From assembly GCA_017626135.1 (NCBI GenBank), contig JAGAJI010000067.1:1-54173 (forward strand): a stretch of DNA of 54,173 nucleotides, read 5' to 3'. A program made the translations under genes and the position numbers. This DNA is from Clostridia bacterium (GTDB lineage Bacteria > Bacillota > Clostridia > Christensenellales > Borkfalkiaceae). Of this stretch, positions 42,612 through 49,754 are shown one piece after another (position 1 is the stretch's first letter; the number at the start of each line of letters is the position of its first letter). Under the pieces are notes generated by a model. The model saw nothing but the letters and a program-made list of their open reading frames with translations. It had not been told where the DNA came from and searched no databases.

Positions 42612-43424
42612 TCAAGAGTTAAGGCAACCGTTCCTATATAGAGTTTCCTGCACGAAGTCGTAGGAGCGTTTGAGCTCGGAGAGCTCTTGATAATCGCGGT
42701 TATACACCTCGATGAGAATGGCGCCGTCAAAGCCGACGCCCTGCAAACGTTTCACGAGGGTGTCGAAATCGAACGCGCCCTGACCGGGCAAACACATCTT
42801 GCCCCGCTCGTCGCAATCGGAGATATGCACGTAGGCGAGCCGTTCTCCCATCTCTTCCAGATACCGCTCGTAGGGGTACTCGGAAATGCGCGCCTGCTTG
42901 ATATCCAAAACGCCCGAAAGGGTGGGCAATTCCTTGGCGAGCTCGTGAAATACGCCGGGGCGGTTGTAGGTCGCCCATTCGACGTTTTCGAGGCAAAGGC
43001 GGGTACCATGTCTTTGACAAAACTCCAAAAGTTCGGCAAAATCCTCCACCATTTTGGGGAAATTATCCGCCCCTTCCCGTCTTGCCGCGCGCTTGATCCG
43101 CGCCGTGCCGTGGAAGGTATAATAGGGGGCGCCAAGGGCATTCGCGCTGTCGAGCACCTTCTCCAACCACGCGTACGCGTCCCCTTTCACGCGGGGGTGG
43201 GCGTTGAAGAGTTGGGGCTCGTAATGGGTGTTGAGAGAATGGACGGAGTTGATAAAGAGCGTACCTTTGCAATTTTTGAGCGTTTCCGCAAACGGGTATC
43301 CGTACTCGGAAAAGGACGTGAGAAAAACCTCGACGGTTTTTACGCCGAGGTGATCCAAGTAAGGCAAAGCCTCTTCGTTGTTCTGCCGCAAAAACAGCGA
43401 CGCGGTGGAAACGCCCGCCTGCAT
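42612..43424 (-). CDS. Sugar phosphate isomerase/epimerase-like TIM barrel (AP endonuclease 2 fold)
   Basis: The start at 43424 (MQAGVSTASLFLRQN) lies five bases after the stop of the upstream ferredoxin gene. The 270-residue protein shows the xylose-isomerase-like barrel features: VKTVEVFLTSFSEYG, YYTFHGTARIK, LCLENVEW (metal-binding Glu), LDIKQARI and a C-terminal AILIEVYNRDYQEL. Metal-dependent isomerases and epimerases share these positions. The substrate is unknown, and an endonuclease IV role is less likely because its full metal set is not evident. Confidence 0.8.
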   Translation of the reverse strand: MQAGVSTASLFLRQNNEEALPYLDHLGVKTVEVFLTSFSEYGYPFAETLKNCKGTLFINSVHSLNTHYEPQLFNAHPRVKGDAYAWLEKVLDSANALGAPYYTFHGTARIKRAARREGADNFPKMVEDFAELLEFCQRHGTRLCLENVEWATYNRPGVFHELAKELPTLSGVLDIKQARISEYPYERYLEEMGERLAYVHISDCDERGKMCLPGQGAFDFDTLVKRLQGVGFDGAILIEVYNRDYQELSELKRSYDFVQETLYRNGCLNS

Positions 43425-43429
43425 AAAGG

Positions 43430-43621
43430 TTAGCCCATCACTTCGGAGATGACGTCGAGCACCTTGTCGTGGCAACCGCCGCAACCCGTCGAGCACTTGG
43501 TCGTTTTCTGCACTTCTTCAAACGCTTTTTCCACGTCGGAGAACTTTGAGTGTTCGTGCAAAGCTTTTTCGATATCCGCAACGGACACCTTTTTACAACG
43601 ACAAATGATGATATTTTCCAT
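43430..43621 (-). CDS. BFD-like [2Fe-2S] ferredoxin
   Basis: The start at 43621 (MENIIICRCKKVSVADIEKA) follows AGGAAA. The 63-residue protein has the four cysteines of the BFD fold: CRC near residue 8 and CSTGCGGC near 43. Stand-alone members transfer electrons to redox enzymes or bacterioferritin. Its neighbours, a nitroreductase and the superoxide reductase operon, suggest a redox role. Confidence 0.9.
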   Translation of the reverse strand: MENIIICRCKKVSVADIEKALHEHSKFSDVEKAFEEVQKTTKCSTGCGGCHDKVLDVISEVMG

Positions 43622-43649
43622 ATATGTTTCCTCACTTTGTTTTTTCTTT

Positions 43650-43678
43650 ATTATAGCACTCTGAAAAAAGAATGTCAA
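43650..43678 (-). promoter_or_regulatory. Promoter of the ferredoxin-isomerase operon
   Basis: TTGACA (43673-43678), 17 bases and TATAAT (43650-43655). Confidence 0.9.
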
Positions 43679-43692
43679 TACTTTCCGATCAA

Positions 43693-44220
43693 TTAATCGA
43701 CGTAATAGACCCATTTTTCTTTTCTGGGTTTGACGGGCGGGAAGTCGCCGTCGGGATAGCCGAGCACGCAGTTGCCGATACCCTCGTACTCCCCTTCGAT
43801 GCCGAGTTCCTTCAAAAGCGCCAACCCCTCGGGCATTTCGAACGTTTCTTTGGCTCTGTGGATCCAGCAAGCCCCCACGCCCAACGCGTGCGCCGCGAGC
43901 TGTAAATTTCCCATGACGAGGGAGCCGTCGTACACGCGGGTGTTCCGCTGTTTGTCGGCGAGCACGACGAGCACGACGGGCGCGCCGTAGAAGGGATCGC
44001 TCCCCTCCGCGCCGAGCACTTTGGCATTGAGTTTAGAGAGTTCATCGCGTACCTGCCTGTTGGTAACCGCCAAAATGATGGGAGATTGCGCGTTTCTGCC
44101 CGTGGGCGCGTGCGTGCCTGCCTCGATGATTTGATCGAGGATTTCCTTGGGCACGGGATCGGGTTTGTACTTCTTCACGCTCGTGCGCGTGAGCATATTT
44201 TGGATTGCATCCATATTCAT
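43693..44220 (-). CDS. Nitroreductase family FMN oxidoreductase
   Basis: The 175-residue protein has the short nitroreductase fold: RTSVKKYKPDPVPKEILDQIIEAG at the start, PTGRNAQSP for FMN phosphate binding, GACWIHRAKETF and NCVLGYPDGDFPPVKPRKEKWV at the end. It reduces quinones, flavins or nitro compounds with NAD(P)H; the physiological substrate is unknown. Its start directly abuts the luxS stop, so the two are cotranscribed. Confidence 0.92.
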   Translation of the reverse strand: MNMDAIQNMLTRTSVKKYKPDPVPKEILDQIIEAGTHAPTGRNAQSPIILAVTNRQVRDELSKLNAKVLGAEGSDPFYGAPVVLVVLADKQRNTRVYDGSLVMGNLQLAAHALGVGACWIHRAKETFEMPEGLALLKELGIEGEYEGIGNCVLGYPDGDFPPVKPRKEKWVYYVD

Positions 44221-44682
44221 TTACTCCTTATATTTCAAGTCGTTTTCCGACCAGTTTTTCAAGACCTCGCACATATCCGCTCCGACGGCTTTCGCACCGA
44301 CCAAATCGTGATCGAGGTAGTTGCCGCACTCCTCTTTTTTGTTGCCGGGAATTTCCCCTTCGAAATCACGGATAAACGCCATGCTTTTCTTCACGAGCTC
44401 GATCGCCTGCGCGTGGGAAATCCTATCGCGCACGAGGAAATAGAACCCCGTTCTGCAACCCATGGGCCCGACGTAGATAACGTCGTCGGAGAGAGCGCTA
44501 TTGCGCGCATAGGTAGCAAAGAGATGTTCGAGGGTGTGCGCGGCGCTCATATTGAGGTAATCGCCGCCGTTGGGTTTTTTCATACGGATATCGTAAGTCA
44601 CCACGTCACCGTCGATCCGAGAGATATACATACCCTTTTCCAAGGTATCGTGATTGACCGTAAAACTTGCTATCTTTTTCAT
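44221..44682 (-). CDS. luxS: S-ribosylhomocysteine lyase LuxS
   Basis: The 153-residue metalloenzyme has the metal-binding HTLEH motif near residue 50, the catalytic Cys in PMGCRTGFY and the third metal ligand in ECGNYLDHDL. It releases homocysteine in the activated methyl cycle and makes the AI-2 precursor; the homocysteine could feed metH in this window. AAAAGGAG precedes the start. The shared end of hairpin element 2 lies just upstream. Confidence 0.97.
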   Translation of the reverse strand: MKKIASFTVNHDTLEKGMYISRIDGDVVTYDIRMKKPNGGDYLNMSAAHTLEHLFATYARNSALSDDVIYVGPMGCRTGFYFLVRDRISHAQAIELVKKSMAFIRDFEGEIPGNKKEECGNYLDHDLVGAKAVGADMCEVLKNWSENDLKYKE

Positions 44683-44704
44683 AGTTTTTCAACTCCTTTT
44701 CAGT

Positions 44705-45034
44705 TAAGGTCAAGGGAATTCCCTTGCTGGAAGTCCAGACGAGCTGCCCGTTAAGCCAAGCATTGATAATGCTTGGTAGGGGCGAGATAAGCGAACGCCG
44801 ATAGGTAGGCGTGAGCGTGACCGAGGGCAAAGAACAGCTTTGCCCGAGAGAGCTGCCCGTTAAGCCAAGCATTGATAATGCTTGGTAGGGGCGAGATAAG
44901 CGAACGCCGATAGGTAGGCGTGAGCGTGACCGAGGATAGCGATTACATTACGCTATCCGAGACCTCAGTTTCTGGCGAGGGTGAAGGGAGCAGAGCTCCC
45001 TCCGGGTGTGGAGCCGCGCTCCATGCAAGGCGTT
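44705..45034. repeat. Hairpin-array element 2, filling the gap before luxS
   Basis: The element starts with the same TAAGGTCAAGGGAA...GGAAGTCCAG end as element 1 and reaches the stop codon of the next gene. It contains an identical 86-bp unit twice (44741-44826 and 44850-44935). Each copy is followed by a stem of unrelated sequence but perfect pairing: GGCAAAG/CTTTGCC and GGATAGCG/CGCTATCC. Further stems are CCAAGCATT-GAT-AATGCTTGG inside each unit, AGGGAGC-AGA-GCTCCCT and TGGAGC-CGC-GCTCCA. No supported gene lies within it. Confidence 0.85.
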
Positions 45035-45556
45035 CTACGCATTGACTTTCTCGCAACCCATTTCCGCCATGATTTCTTTCAAAATGCGTTCCCGATCAGG
45101 CGGGAATGCCAGATTCCATTGACGTTTCACGCGATTCCCGCGTTTTTTCGTGCATAAGTCAAGGACGAAATTCACCCCCAACGCCAACAGCCAGACGACG
45201 GAAAAAATGAGAAAAAACGGTATCCCTAACAGGATATAAAGAACTGCTTTCCACAACGGCTCACTCTCTGCATTTTTTGGGAAAAATTCAATCTCGCCCT
45301 CGATTTTACAACCCGAATCCGTGCGTTGCGTCGTCGCCGTATACCAGTAACCGCTGCCATGCCCGACGCGCTCCAAACCGAGCGAAAATCCGTCCTCGCT
45401 CTTGCACCATTGTATCTCCAAACCCGTTTTGTGTATATACTCCTGCAAAACCGTGGGGAGTTTGCGCTCAAATTCCTCGGCAGAATACGGACAGGCAAAC
45501 GTAAACTTCGTTTGTCTCTGCTTCTCAATTCGCCTTGTTCTCGTCTGCTTACCCAT
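45035..45556 (-). CDS. Unknown membrane-anchored protein (173 aa)
   Basis: I do not recognise a family. A basic N-terminus (MGKQTRTRRIEKQRQTKF) precedes a soluble alpha/beta-like region (about 17-105). One long hydrophobic stretch at about 106-140 (VLYILLGIPFFLIFSVVWLL) could be one long or two short membrane helices, and a basic C-terminal tail follows. It may form an operon with the lipoprotein gene ending nine bases upstream. Confidence 0.7.
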   Translation of the reverse strand: MGKQTRTRRIEKQRQTKFTFACPYSAEEFERKLPTVLQEYIHKTGLEIQWCKSEDGFSLGLERVGHGSGYWYTATTQRTDSGCKIEGEIEFFPKNAESEPLWKAVLYILLGIPFFLIFSVVWLLALGVNFVLDLCTKKRGNRVKRQWNLAFPPDRERILKEIMAEMGCEKVNA

Positions 45557-45564
45557 ACTTCCCC

Positions 45565-45957
45565 CTATATGAGGTCAATATACACGCTTCCTTTCGCCGT
45601 GCCCACCGTCTCCAAAATAATAAACACGGTCGAACCGCCCTCAAAATAACCGCCGCAATCTTCCACGCGCTCGCCTGCCTGCAAGCTGAACAGGAGTTCC
45701 TTCGTTCCAAGCGAATCGTAGTACACGTGGAGCTCCCCTTCTTCGAGCGAGCCGGAATACGCGATCTCCCCGTCGTCGCCCGACTTACGGAGCTTGAATA
45801 CGTACCTGCCTTTCAAGGACTCAAACTCTGCTTGACAATGTCCGTTCACTTCCTGTTTGATAAATTTCGTTGCCACGTAGGAGCTTGAATACCCGTTGCA
45901 GGAAGCGAGCCCAAACGCCGTAAAAATCGTCAACAATAATGCAAGTATTTTCTTCAT
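45565..45957 (-). CDS. Small lipoprotein of unknown function (130 aa)
   Basis: The protein begins with a signal peptide and the lipobox FGLASCNG (Cys near residue 20). A beta-rich domain of about 105 residues follows, including GRYVFKLRKSGDDGEIAYSG and a final STVFIILETVGTAKGSVYID strand. No family is recognised. It lies ten bases downstream of the pseudouridine synthase gene and nine bases upstream of an unknown membrane protein gene. Confidence 0.7.
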   Translation of the reverse strand: MKKILALLLTIFTAFGLASCNGYSSSYVATKFIKQEVNGHCQAEFESLKGRYVFKLRKSGDDGEIAYSGSLEEGELHVYYDSLGTKELLFSLQAGERVEDCGGYFEGGSTVFIILETVGTAKGSVYIDLI

Positions 45958-45967
45958 ATTTTACTCC

Positions 45968-47035
45968 TTATTTCCCGAAAAATTCGCGAAAGGACGGGGG
46001 CAGGGGTGCGTTGAACGACAGGAGCTCCTTCGTCACGGGGTGGATAAACTCCAACTTGGAGGCGTGCAAACCCAGCCTTGAAAGGGGGTTTTTCACAAAC
46101 GTTCCGTCCGCCTTTTTGCCGTACTTATCGTCCCCGACGACGGGAGCACCAAGCGCCTGCATCTGTACGCGGATCTGATTTTTCCTGCCCGTGTCGATGC
46201 GCACTTTTAAGAGGGAATACTCCCCGTTTTCCTTGACCACCTCGTAATGGGTGACCGCCTTTTGCCCCGTCGGGTCCTTCGTGACGTACACGAGGTTGTT
46301 CTGATTCTCCTTCAAATAGACGGTGAGGGTGTCCTGCTTGGGCTCCAAAATCCCCTCGACGACGGCGAAATACTCGCGTGCGGTCACCTGTTCGTTCCAA
46401 TGCATTTTGAGCATGGAATGAATCTTGATATTCTTGGCGAATACCAACACGCCCGACGTCTCCTTGTCGATGCGGTGGAGAATATACGGTCGAACGTTCT
46501 TGCCCTGCGACTGCAAATATTCAAGCGCGTAACCGTACGCACATTCCGTGTCCTTGTCGCTCTCCACGGAGAGCAAGCCCTCGGGCTTGTTGACGACGAG
46601 AAAATCCTCGTCCTCGTAAAGTATGGTAATGGCGCGGGGCGGCGTGGGCTTTTTCGACTTCGTCGGGACGGGACGGGTGATCACCTTGCCGTCCTTGATC
46701 GGACGTTTGGAGAGTTTCACCTCGTCGTCCTTGGCAAGAGGGAAATTGTACTGCGTGACCACGCTCCCGTTGACGAGTACCTGTTTTCTTACGAGCAACG
46801 CCTTGACGTTGTTTCTCGACGTGCCGCATTTGCGCAGGAGAAATTCCAGCAGCTCGTCGCTGCGATTGACTTTATAGACGGCGGTGTAGAGCGGATCGCC
46901 GTTGACGCGCTCGATTTTGTCCGTTTGCTTATTCCCGTGAACGCGTACCTGCCCCCCTCGTTTCGTTTTTAAGGAGCGTTCATCTCGTACCTGCCCCCCT
47001 CGTTTTCCTTTTTGACCGTCAAAATTTCTTTGCAT
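45968..47035 (-). CDS. RluA/RluD-family pseudouridine synthase with an N-terminal tandem repeat
   Basis: The 355-residue enzyme has an S4 RNA-binding domain (about 50-105; RSDELLEFLLRKCGTSRNNV) and the catalytic domain with active-site Asp in HRIDKETSGVLVF. KEYF-like and GRKNQIRVQ motifs follow. The first 45 residues are unusual: two 14-residue repeats, each starting KRGGQVR, are encoded by two copies of the G-rich DNA motif. The ATG at 47035 follows GAGGAAAA. The target RNA position cannot be assigned. Confidence 0.9.
   Translation of the reverse strand: MQRNFDGQKGKRGGQVRDERSLKTKRGGQVRVHGNKQTDKIERVNGDPLYTAVYKVNRSDELLEFLLRKCGTSRNNVKALLVRKQVLVNGSVVTQYNFPLAKDDEVKLSKRPIKDGKVITRPVPTKSKKPTPPRAITILYEDEDFLVVNKPEGLLSVESDKDTECAYGYALEYLQSQGKNVRPYILHRIDKETSGVLVFAKNIKIHSMLKMHWNEQVTAREYFAVVEGILEPKQDTLTVYLKENQNNLVYVTKDPTGQKAVTHYEVVKENGEYSLLKVRIDTGRKNQIRVQMQALGAPVVGDDKYGKKADGTFVKNPLSRLGLHASKLEFIHPVTKELLSFNAPLPPSFREFFGK
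46946..47001 (-). repeat. Two copies of the G-rich motif, 42 bases apart
   Basis: GAGGGGGGCAGGTA occurs on the minus strand at 46946-46959 and 46988-47001, within the start of the pseudouridine synthase gene. Each copy adds KRGGQVR to the protein. Confidence 0.9.
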
Positions 47036-47069
47036 ATTTTTCCTCTGTTTTCCTTATATTTCCTCTATT

Positions 47070-47098
47070 ATTATAGCACACCGCCCCACGTTTGTCAA
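47070..47098 (-). promoter_or_regulatory. Promoter of the pseudouridine synthase gene
   Basis: TTGACA (47093-47098), 17 bases and TATAAT (47070-47075), with a TGC extended -10. Confidence 0.9.
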
Positions 47099-47124
47099 CC
47101 GCATAAAAGGAAAAATAAAAGGAC

Positions 47125-47448
47125 TTACTCCTTAGGTAAATCCTTTTCTTCCTTTTCTTCCTTTTGTGCTTCCTCCTCTCTCATTCTTTTCGTAAACACC
47201 TTCACGGCTTTCTCGGCGAGCATCACGTACATATTGCTCATTTGTCCCGTCTTGGTATAGAGATTCTTCTGAATATATCCTTGGAGATATAAACTTTGTA
47301 AAACTTGATTCAAGATAGCTATATCTTTGTCTCGAGATGGGCTAAATATCTTATATTGAGAAAAATCAAAAAGCACCGCACCATGCGCCTTATAGCGCTC
47401 GTAAAACGTGTTCAACAATTTTTCCTCTTCAGCCTGTAATTCTTCCAT
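47125..47448 (-). CDS. Unknown 107-residue protein downstream of the structured RNA
   Basis: I do not recognise a family. The central part (NQVLQSLYLQGYIQKNLYTKTGQM) has the feel of a winged-helix DNA-binding fold. The last 25 residues are a Glu/Lys-rich helix. A strong GGAGG site precedes the ATG, but the only visible promoter upstream is that of the structured RNA, with a terminator in between. Expression may therefore depend on read-through of that terminator. Confidence 0.65.
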   Translation of the reverse strand: MEELQAEEEKLLNTFYERYKAHGAVLFDFSQYKIFSPSRDKDIAILNQVLQSLYLQGYIQKNLYTKTGQMSNMYVMLAEKAVKVFTKRMREEEAQKEEKEEKDLPKE

Positions 47449-47462
47449 TTTTTTTCCTCCAA

Positions 47463-47663
47463 AATAAAAAAGTGCGCCAACGGGAGTCAGCGCACCGAAA
47501 AACGCAAACTCCTATTGTTGCCACACAATTCTCCACAATTAAGATTGCTCTCTATTGCCGATAAGACGGAATTTGCCTTTTCGCATATTCTTGTCTTATC
47601 CACAAAAGAGTATACTACCCCCTAAACAGAAAGCGCGCTTATTGCATAATCAAATTGTGTGGC
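47463..47663 (-). ncRNA. Candidate structured RNA, 6S-like (about 195 nt)
   Basis: A promoter would start transcription at about 47663. The 5' end then pairs with a segment 135 bases downstream: TGCCACACAATT (47653-47664) and AATTGTGTGGCA (47519-47530), 12 bp without mismatch. Inside are GCTTTCT/AGAGAGC and a perfect terminal GATAAGAC/GTCTTATC stem (near 47561-47602) with an inner GAAT/ATTC pair. A terminator closes the unit (GTGCGC/GCGCAC at 47472-47495, then TTTTTT). One long interrupted hairpin with an internal bubble is the architecture of 6S RNA, but I see no diagnostic sequence, and a regulatory leader is the alternative. Confidence 0.5.
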
Positions 47664-47669
47664 ATTTAT

Positions 47670-47698
47670 ATTATACCACGTTTTTTTGAAAATTACAA
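47670..47698 (-). promoter_or_regulatory. Promoter of the structured RNA
   Basis: TTGTAA (47693-47698), 17 bases ending in TGG and TATAAT (47670-47675). The expected start coincides with the first base pairs of the closing stem. Confidence 0.75.
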
Positions 47699-47728
47699 TC
47701 ACTTACGAGTATATTTTTTAGAAAAAAA

Positions 47729-47759
47729 CGCGGCGAGGACGATTTTCGTCCTCGCCGCG
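47729..47759 (-). terminator. Terminator of the purF-carAB-dapF-dapL operon
   Basis: A 14-bp stem (CGCGGCGAGGACGA with its complement) and a three-base loop are followed by TTTTTTT on the minus strand, 16 bases after the dapL stop. Confidence 0.93.
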
Positions 47760-47775
47760 GCGCTTTCTCTTGAAC

Positions 47776-48963
47776 TTATTTGCTCCCGAGCAATTGTACG
47801 AGCAATTCCGCCGCCCTTTCGGTATCCTCGGGGCTCCCGAACGTGGAGAAACGGAAGTACCCTTCGCCGCATTTGCCGAACCCTTCCCCGGGCGTACCGA
47901 TGACCTGCACTTCCTGCAAAAGGTAATCGAAAAATTCCCAACTTCCCATGCCGCTTGGACATTTCAGCCAGATATAGGGCGCGTTTTTGCCGCCGCAGTA
48001 CCAAATGCCGAGCTGATCGAGCGCCGCCATCAGGACTTTCGCATTCTTTTTATAAATGGCGATATTGCGGTGGATCTGTTCCTGCCCTTCCTCGGTGAAC
48101 ACCGCCGCGCCCCCTTTCTGCAAGATATAGGAAATGCCGTTCGTCTTGGTGGTACGATTTCTCACCCACATCGCGTTCAGATTCATGCCCTCTCTTTCGA
48201 GGGTTTTGGGAATGACGGTATAGCCAAGCCTCGTTCCCGTAAACCCTGCCGTTTTGGAGAGCGAGCAAATCTCAATGGCGCACATTCTCGCCCCTTCGAT
48301 TTCAAAAATGCTGTGGGGCAGACTTTCGTCCTCGATGAACGCCTCGTACGCGGCGTCGAACAAAATCACCGCGCCGCGCTCGTTGGCAAAATCCACCCAT
48401 TTTTTCAGCTTTTCCTTCCCGAACACCGCGCCCGTCGGATTGTTGGGGGAACAGATATACAGAATATCCGCGTCCATACTCTCGTCGGGATCGGGCAAAA
48501 AGCCGTTGTATTCCCCCGAAGCGAGGTGGATAATCTTTCGCCCTGCCATCACGTTCGCGTCCACGTAGGCGGGGTAGGCAGGTTCGATGACGAGCGCCGT
48601 GTTGCTCTTGTCGAACAAGTCCAAAATGTCCCCGAGCTCGTCGCTCGCACCGCTGGAAACGAACACCTCGTCGCTCGCAAGCTCCACCCCTCTGCGCCCA
48701 TAATACTTTGCAATCGTTTCACGCAGGAAGGGCGCGCCGCATTCGGGCATATACCCGTGGAACTTCTCCTTGACCGCTTGGTCGTCCACGCCCTCGTGGA
48801 GGGCTTTGATGACGCTTTCGCAAAGGGGCAGGGAAACGTCTCCGATCCCCATGCGATACAGCTTTTTCCCGGGGTTTTCCGACAGGTATTCGTTGATTTT
48901 TTTGGAAATATTATAGAATAAGTAGGAATCCTTCAATTCCCCGTAGTGCATATTCGGTTTCAT
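47776..48963 (-). CDS. dapL: LL-diaminopimelate aminotransferase
   Basis: The 395-residue PLP enzyme of fold type I shows RMGIGDVSLPLCESVIKAL at the start and GYMPECGAPFLRETIAKYY. The cofactor-binding CSPNNPTGAVF and the Schiff-base Lys in SLSKTAGFTGTRLGY follow, with a C-terminal RFSTFGSPEDTERA. It converts tetrahydrodipicolinate directly to LL-diaminopimelate in the short lysine and peptidoglycan pathway. Its start overlaps the dapF stop by four bases, so the two consecutive pathway steps are coupled. Confidence 0.96.
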   Translation of the reverse strand: MKPNMHYGELKDSYLFYNISKKINEYLSENPGKKLYRMGIGDVSLPLCESVIKALHEGVDDQAVKEKFHGYMPECGAPFLRETIAKYYGRRGVELASDEVFVSSGASDELGDILDLFDKSNTALVIEPAYPAYVDANVMAGRKIIHLASGEYNGFLPDPDESMDADILYICSPNNPTGAVFGKEKLKKWVDFANERGAVILFDAAYEAFIEDESLPHSIFEIEGARMCAIEICSLSKTAGFTGTRLGYTVIPKTLEREGMNLNAMWVRNRTTKTNGISYILQKGGAAVFTEEGQEQIHRNIAIYKKNAKVLMAALDQLGIWYCGGKNAPYIWLKCPSGMGSWEFFDYLLQEVQVIGTPGEGFGKCGEGYFRFSTFGSPEDTERAAELLVQLLGSK

Positions 48964-49748
48964 ACACTTTCTCCTTCATAGACCGTTTCCGCAGGACCCT
49001 GCATCAGCACGCCGCCCTGCCCGTCGATTTTAATTTGCAAGGTACCGCCGTCCAACCGCACGGACACCCAGACGTTTCTTTCGCAATATCCCTTTTCGAT
49101 CGCCGCCGCCACCGAGGCGCAAGCCCCCGTGCCGCAAGCCATCGTGATGCCGCTGCCCCGCTCCCACACGCGCATACGAATCTCCGTGGGCGAGAGCACC
49201 TGCACGAACTCCGCGTTGACGCCGTCCGGGAACGCCGCGTGGTGTTCCACTTTTGCCCCGAGCGTCGCAAGCGGCACGCTCTCCACGTCGCCGCAAAAAA
49301 AGACGGCGTGGGGATTTCCCATGTCCACGGGCAGGCAGGTCAAAGTCTGTCCGCCGAGCTCCAAAGACAGGGGCGCGGAGACTTTCGAGGTACCCATGTC
49401 TGCGATCACCGACTTTACCTTGCCGTTTCGCACCTGCAATTCCAGCCGTTTGATCCCCGACAAAGTTTCAATCGTCAAATGCGTTTTGTCGGTATAACCC
49501 TTATCGTAGACGTATTTGCCCACGCAACGAATCCCGTTGCCGCACATCTTTGCCTCGCTCCCGTCCGCGTTGAATATCCGCATCTTGAAGTCGGCAACCC
49601 TCGAGAGGGAAATGTAAATCATTCCGTCCGAGCCCGCGCCGAAATGTCTGTCCGAAAGCCGAATGGACAGCTCTTTGATATTTTCGGGAACCTCCCCGAA
49701 TACGTACAAATAATCGTTCCCAAGCCCGTGCATTTTCGTAAAACGCAT
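48960..49748 (-). CDS. dapF: Diaminopimelate epimerase
   Basis: The 262-residue enzyme has KMHGLGNDYLYV at the start and both catalytic cysteines, in AKMCGNGIRCVGKYV and in ACGTGACASVAAA. It converts LL- to meso-diaminopimelate, the precursor of lysine and of peptidoglycan cross-links. It follows carB with six bases between. Confidence 0.97.
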   Translation of the reverse strand: MRFTKMHGLGNDYLYVFGEVPENIKELSIRLSDRHFGAGSDGMIYISLSRVADFKMRIFNADGSEAKMCGNGIRCVGKYVYDKGYTDKTHLTIETLSGIKRLELQVRNGKVKSVIADMGTSKVSAPLSLELGGQTLTCLPVDMGNPHAVFFCGDVESVPLATLGAKVEHHAAFPDGVNAEFVQVLSPTEIRMRVWERGSGITMACGTGACASVAAAIEKGYCERNVWVSVRLDGGTLQIKIDGQGGVLMQGPAETVYEGESV

Positions 49749-49754
49749 AATTTT

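Noticed and set aside
44606..44872. Minus-strand frame of 88 codons in hairpin element 2, overlapping luxS
   Set aside because: It translates the 86-bp repeat and then enters luxS out of frame, so it is not a plausible protein.
44741..44935. The two 86-bp units as a minimal CRISPR array
   Set aside because: The repeats are far too long, the interval contains a palindrome rather than a spacer, and no cas gene is present.
45990..46015. Plus-strand GGGGGCAGGGGTGCGTTGAACG as an eighth copy of the G-rich motif on the opposite strand
   Set aside because: The core differs (GGGG instead of GGTA) and the stretch encodes the conserved end of the pseudouridine synthase, so chance similarity is more likely.
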